From WM-3-3 sp041660045 (GTDB lineage: Bacteria > Pseudomonadota > Gammaproteobacteria > Methylococcales > Methylomonadaceae): a stretch of 64,000 nt of DNA. The position numbers and the translations under genes are program-made. The DNA is taken from the NCBI GenBank assembly GCA_041660045.1, contig JBAZXA010000006.1:203351-267350 (forward strand). The letters run 5' to 3'. Below, piece by piece: positions 63,002 to 64,000 of this stretch. Within the stretch, counting starts at the first letter, position 1. Each line of letters begins with the position of its first letter. The notes under the pieces are model-generated. The model made no database searches. It was not told where the DNA came from and saw only the letters and a program-made list of their open reading frames with translations.

Positions 63002-63528
63002 CTGCAGACGAATGAATTCAGCAAATTAAGTAGTCTTACCATCTCAGATTGGGCTGCGTGTGTACAAGCGATTGGTTCAATATTGGCTGTTTTGTTTGCC
63101 GTGGCTATGACTGCCTGGCAGTTTCGAACAGAGAGACGTCATGCCGAAGTTCAAACAGCGCGCACGCTAAGGATTCTCGCAACTGAATGTGCCTCGGTTA
63201 TATCTGAATTGTCAGAAAAATTCCAGACTAGAGAATCTATCCATGAAGTAGGTTATAGAAAAAACCATTGGACATTTCTAAGCTCACTTTTTTAGAGGAA
63301 GCAGTAAAGTGTATACCATTGCATTCGTTGCCTCACCAATTAGTTTCAATTGCAATAGAGGTAGGGACTGTATTGCCCAAGTTTCGATCAGAATTCGAGT
63401 CGGTTTTTCAAAAACATCGGAGTATGGACGCGGACGCATTTAAGGAGTTTTTCGATTTTTGTACTCAAACAACAAGTGCACTGTCGAATCTTAGTACTAG
63501 CATAGAAGATGTCACTAGAAAGTTTTAG
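63002..63528 (+). pseudogene. Split gene for a membrane-anchored protein (frameshift at an A AAA AAC heptamer)
   Basis: Frame one is open from 63002 to a TAG at 63293-63295. It encodes a short polar start, a transmembrane helix (IGSILAVLFAVAMTAW) and a coiled-coil-like EVQTARTLRILATECASVISEL. Frame two, -1 relative to it, continues to 63528 with KLTFLEEAVKC and an acidic helical end. The frames meet at AGA AAA AAC (63257-63265): a -1 slip on A AAA AAC would join them as RKN-PLDISKL. No ATG precedes the first frame, so the 5' end is uncertain too. Either a pseudogene, a sequencing indel in the A-run, or programmed frameshifting. Function unknown. Confidence 0.5.
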
Positions 63529-63600
63529 GGTGATATCTAATCTCGTTCTCAAATGTATTTGCTTCCATTTATTTAGTTTAGGTGTACATCATTAACTTCT

Positions 63601-63984
63601 ATGTCAGCTGAACATGAACAGCTACGTAAAATCAATGCACAGATGATTGCGGAAGCAATTGCACGTTTGCGATCCGCTGAAACTTTTCTAGAAATGTTCA
63701 ATTCAACTGGCAGTATGCCGCTAATTGAGTCAGTAATCTTACAATTACGTAAGGCTCTTGAAGCAGTGGCCTTTGCATCAGTCGCTCCTAATCGCCCGAG
63801 GTATGAGGCCTATCGAGCCAAAGCAAATAAACAAAACGATTACACCAAAGACTTCCATGCAGGCCGTATCTTCAGTAAACGTCTAGCCAAACCACCTACT
63901 CAACCCTGTTACGAACTGTCATCCTTGCCCTTTTGGATGGGGACTACCGATGACATTACCAAAGAAGTGGATTGGGCATATTGA
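63601..63984 (+). CDS. Hypothetical protein
   Basis: The 127-residue protein has a helical N-terminal half (EHEQLRKINAQMIAEAIARLRSAE; VILQLRKALEAVAFASVAPNR), followed by a polar region rich in Lys and Pro and a short aromatic end (LPFWMGTTDDITKEVDWAY). The TGA stop at 63982 lies 16 bases before the window edge, so a frameshifted continuation cannot be judged. No family is recognised. It follows the split gene by 72 bases on the same strand and has similar AT-rich composition. Confidence 0.5.
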   Translation: MSAEHEQLRKINAQMIAEAIARLRSAETFLEMFNSTGSMPLIESVILQLRKALEAVAFASVAPNRPRYEAYRAKANKQNDYTKDFHAGRIFSKRLAKPPTQPCYELSSLPFWMGTTDDITKEVDWAY

Positions 63985-64000
63985 GGCATGGCAGGCCAGC

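Noticed and set aside
1..64000. CRISPR arrays, rRNA, tRNA and insertion sequences
   Set aside because: No regularly spaced repeats, no recognised tRNA or rRNA sequence and no transposase-like frame were found on reading through the window; a covariance-model scan would be needed to exclude tRNAs fully.

Overview
The window reads as chromosome of a gammaproteobacterial methylotroph, most likely a methanotroph of the Methylococcales. The grounds are a near-complete serine cycle (mtdA, glyA, sga, hprA, gckA, mdh, mtkA, mtkB, mcl, plus formate-tetrahydrofolate ligase), a probable hopanoid exporter HpnN, three proteins with PEP-CTERM-like tails, and many typically gammaproteobacterial genes and pairs (uvrC-pgsA, trkA-trkH, mltD/yafS-rnhA, tusB-tusE, hslR, rraA, trhP). 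No methane or methanol oxidation gene is in the window, so the lifestyle is inferred. Base composition of the backbone is moderately AT-rich.

Layout. 0-8 kb: tail of an unknown gene, uvrC, pgsA, a TetR regulator, a small zinc-ribbon protein, a DacC-type carboxypeptidase with a histone-H1-like tail, a GH17-like hydrolase and cysJ. 7.9-17.6 kb (minus strand): an unusually long glutamate synthase directly upstream of cysJ, a CNNM/CBS membrane protein and HpnN. 17.9-22.5 kb: sodium-pumping oxaloacetate decarboxylase (oadG-oadA-oadB) and a class V aminotransferase, closed by a strong terminator. 22.7-26.9 kb: a two-gene RND efflux system. 27-41.2 kb: the C1/serine-cycle island, in four units (fhs; mtdA-gckA-glyA; sga-hprA; mcl-mtkA-mtkB) plus mdh, interrupted by a 1.5 kb gene-poor gap. 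41.3-61.2 kb: housekeeping genes (thpR, trkHA, xseA, PilZ, sugE, tusB-tusE, hslR, rhodanese, ispH, rraA, trhP, dtd, class I fumarase, mltD, yafS-like, rnhA, Nudix) with several small envelope proteins. 61.4-64 kb: an accessory segment starting with a visibly GC-richer kinase-like/phosphatase gene pair, followed by AT-rich, apparently broken or frameshifted genes of unknown function.

How the genes fit together. Formate is activated by Fhs, reduced by MtdA to methylene-tetrahydrofolate, and added to glycine by GlyA. Serine then passes through Sga, HprA and GckA to 2-phosphoglycerate. Malate is activated by MtkAB and cleaved by Mcl to acetyl-CoA and glyoxylate, which returns to Sga. No PEP carboxylase and no fch is present in the window. 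The oxaloacetate decarboxylase, malate dehydrogenase and fumarase sit close by and connect the same C4/C3 pools. The least explained items are the long GltB with a shortened Fe-S cysteine spacing next to a diflavin reductase, the kinase-like/phosphatase pair, and a split gene joined at an A AAA AAC heptamer.
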